From Deltaproteobacteria bacterium (GTDB taxonomy: Bacteria; Desulfobacterota; JADFVX01), in contig JAOUBX010000050.1 of NCBI GenBank assembly GCA_029860075.1, forward strand, positions 1-32,448: DNA of 32,448 nucleotides, written 5' to 3'. The stretch's first letter is position 1; every line of letters starts with the position of its first letter. The notes under the pieces were generated by a model, which worked only from the letters and a program-made list of their open reading frames with translations, searched no databases and had not been told where the DNA came from. The position numbers were made by a program, and so were the translations under genes. Below are positions 31,002 through 32,448 of the stretch, piece after piece.

Positions 31002-32144
31002 ATGGCTGCAAACTATCCACCAGAGCTTTCCGTTGAGGATATAAAGGTTAAAATTCAGGCCACATATGCCAATCCGAATATTGGCAAAACTCATCAAGTA
31101 GTTCTTAAGGACGGTCCAAGAACATACCGTATAGCAACAATATTCGAAATACTTGACCCAGCAAAGGGAGAACTTCACCATCTATCCTTACAGCTTGATT
31201 CATTTGATAAGACTAGAGTAGGTTGGCGGACTAAGCCCGAAAAAAAAATCTGTCTTGATGGTGAAAATCCCGATGAAATTAATGCACTGTCTAGCTTCTT
31301 AAATGCCGTACTTTCAGAGCAATATCCAAAAAAGGCAGGGGAGTTTCATGTCATATCTAAGGAACAATATAAAATCTTATCTGAAATTACTTTATTATTG
31401 CCTCAGTTGCCAGGTTCTCGAAAACTCGAGTTGTTTACAGCGCTAATCGGGAGCTTAAAGGATGCTGATATAGACATCGGTGATTTTGTGGTGACCTTCC
31501 AGAAAACGGCACCTGAAGCTGTTAAAAATATTGGAATTGCGGCGAGGTTTGTACAGTATAAAGATGCCTTTACTCATCTAAAAAAATTGGTAGAAGCACC
31601 TGAAATTAAGGAGCCAGAATTTCAGAGTCACTTGAAGAAAAATCCATGGATATTTGGAAGTGAATACAGTGAACTTTTGGACAGACGCAAATGGACAAGA
31701 GACCAAAATTTTGATTTCATGCTGAGACGTACAGTTGATGGCTATCTGGAAATCATAGAGATTAAGACAGCTTTTTCGGAACCTCTGTTTAGGTATGACA
31801 GCAACCATAACAGTTACTATTCATCATCAAAATTGAGCCAGGTAATGGGGCAGACATTTGGCTACATTGAGGAGGTTGAACGAAATCGTGACTCAATAAT
31901 TGCGACTGACAAGCTCGACCCATTAAAGATAAGGGCAAGAATATTTATTGGCAGAGATGGTGATGAGAATCAGCAAGCAGCATTGCGAACGCTTAACTCT
32001 CATCTGCATCGGGTCGAGGTGATGACCTTCGACCAGTTGATTCGCGTAGCTCAGAGGACGCTTGATATATTTCAAAATGAAATGAAAACTGACAAGGAAG
32101 TGACTGAAGATACTTGCTCCGATGAAGAAGACTTTCCTTTTTAA
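31002..32144 (+). CDS. sduA: Shedu-type (DUF4263) nuclease, putative antiphage effector
   Basis: A 380-residue protein. The C-terminal DUF4263 domain runs from ~200: EFQSHLKKNPWIFGSEYSEL, then DFMLRRTVDGYLEIIEIKTA (a PD-(D/E)xK-like Asp..Glu-Ile-Lys), EPLFRYDSN, SSKLSQVMGQTFGYIEEV, and IFIGRD. This is the signature order of SduA nucleases of the Shedu defence system. The N-terminal ~200 residues are a variable region that in Shedu proteins senses invading DNA ends. The acidic C-terminal tail (TEDTCSDEEDFPF) is short. It is a single-gene system. No ribosome binding site is evident before the ATG. It follows TcmP/DUF5131 by 106 bp and may be a separate unit. Confidence 0.85.
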   Translation: MAANYPPELSVEDIKVKIQATYANPNIGKTHQVVLKDGPRTYRIATIFEILDPAKGELHHLSLQLDSFDKTRVGWRTKPEKKICLDGENPDEINALSSFLNAVLSEQYPKKAGEFHVISKEQYKILSEITLLLPQLPGSRKLELFTALIGSLKDADIDIGDFVVTFQKTAPEAVKNIGIAARFVQYKDAFTHLKKLVEAPEIKEPEFQSHLKKNPWIFGSEYSELLDRRKWTRDQNFDFMLRRTVDGYLEIIEIKTAFSEPLFRYDSNHNSYYSSSKLSQVMGQTFGYIEEVERNRDSIIATDKLDPLKIRARIFIGRDGDENQQAALRTLNSHLHRVEVMTFDQLIRVAQRTLDIFQNEMKTDKEVTEDTCSDEEDFPF

Positions 32145-32165
32145 GCTAATTATGTGGAACCTGTA

Positions 32166-32400
32166 TTAGTTAATAGGGACACATCCGAATGGCACTAAGT
32201 TAAGCGGTTTTAGCATAGAAAAAGAGCATGAAATATAAGGGGAAAATGGTATAATTGGGCATGAAAAATCATACACCTTTATTCCCCAATTTCCACTTTC
32301 AAACCCTCCGCAGAAAGCCCCGTTCAGCCCAACAGATTTTGGCTGAGAAAGTAGCGCAGCTGAAGGAGAAATCACTGAGTTAGTTAATAGGGACACATCC
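32166..32400. repeat. Direct repeat pair flanking a small ORF
   Basis: A 21-bp sequence containing GTTAATAGGGACACATCC occurs at 32166-32186 and identically at 32380-32400. Such TAATAGGGACA-type sequences commonly accompany transposases. A related rest (AATTAGGGACAGCC, 7538-7551) lies upstream of the ABC-3C operon. Confidence 0.55.
32261..32383 (+). pseudogene. Transposase N-terminal-like remnant (40 codons)
   Basis: MKNHTPLFPNFHF followed by RRKPRSAQQILAEKVAQLKE resembles the N-terminus of transposases of the IS4 type, then stops at TAG inside the second copy of the 21-bp repeat. It lies between the two direct repeats. Either a truncated insertion sequence or the 5' end of one interrupted by a nested event; the rest lies beyond or is missing. 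Family assignment is tentative. Confidence 0.4.
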
Positions 32401-32448
32401 CAATTAATTGACAGCAACAGATTGATATGATATAAATCGACCATGCCA

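Noticed and set aside
32166..32444. 92-residue minus-strand ORF at the window end
   Set aside because: It lies antisense to the transposase-like remnant and spans both 21-bp repeats; composition is not protein-like.

Overview
The window looks like an accessory (defence and mobile) island next to more ordinary chromosomal genes of a Gram-negative bacterium. A deltaproteobacterial / Desulfobacterota-type host is my best guess. It rests on a tandem-RCK potassium channel like that of Geobacter, a PAS-HD-GYP protein, a Spy/CpxP-type periplasmic protein, an outer-membrane barrel, and the short 'phrase' repeats (for example the GACAGGATTAACAGGATT type) littering the intergenic DNA. I cannot place it more finely. 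The first 7.5 kb is visibly more AT-rich than 15-27 kb, which fits recent transfer.

Layout. 0.1-1.4 kb: an IS256-family transposase. 1.4-7.5 kb: two minus-strand conflict-type operons, an AAA ATPase + TOPRIM-nuclease pair (1433-3324) and an ABC three-component (ABC-3C) system of nuclease effector, middle component and DUF3732 ATPase with a zinc hook (3960-7479), with a small unknown gene between. 7.5-14.2 kb: small cargo modules (a DUF7669-like orphan, an outer-membrane protein with a chimeric 5' end, a DUF4258/MqsA-like toxin-antitoxin pair, a TPR lipoprotein-like or periplasmic protein, a HicA/HicB-like pair). Each is separated from the next by one copy of a repeat. 14.2-22.2 kb: an unknown gene with an apparent frame break, a GNAT acetyltransferase, then a giant minus-strand protein (kinase-like region, DUF4011, SF1 helicase, REase-like domain, WGR) coupled to an M48 metalloprotease. 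22.5-27.4 kb: another repeat copy, PAS-HD-GYP, potassium channel, Spy/CpxP and methyltransferase. 27.7-32.4 kb: a second DUF4258/MqsA-like pair, a TcmP/DUF5131 pair, a Shedu-type nuclease and a transposase-like remnant.

Most striking observation. The repeat separating the modules (copies near 7.6, 8.5, 9.9, 11.2, 12.5, 13.9 and 22.5 kb, all in the same orientation) reads on the minus strand like a complete small-RNA gene. It has a -35 box TTGCAA, exactly 17 bp, then a TA(A/G)A(A/C)T -10 box in all seven copies, even where the spacer sequence differs. This is followed by a region with a hairpin whose two arms change together between copies, an almost invariant unpaired linker, and a Rho-independent terminator. 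Two copies (near 9.9 and 11.2 kb) have lost the terminator. I know of no described RNA family with this layout, but I could not search.

The two best protein-level candidates for an unusual system are the M48 protease + kinase-like/helicase/nuclease/WGR pair and the three-gene ABC-3C operon. All functions are inferred from motifs; none was checked against a database.
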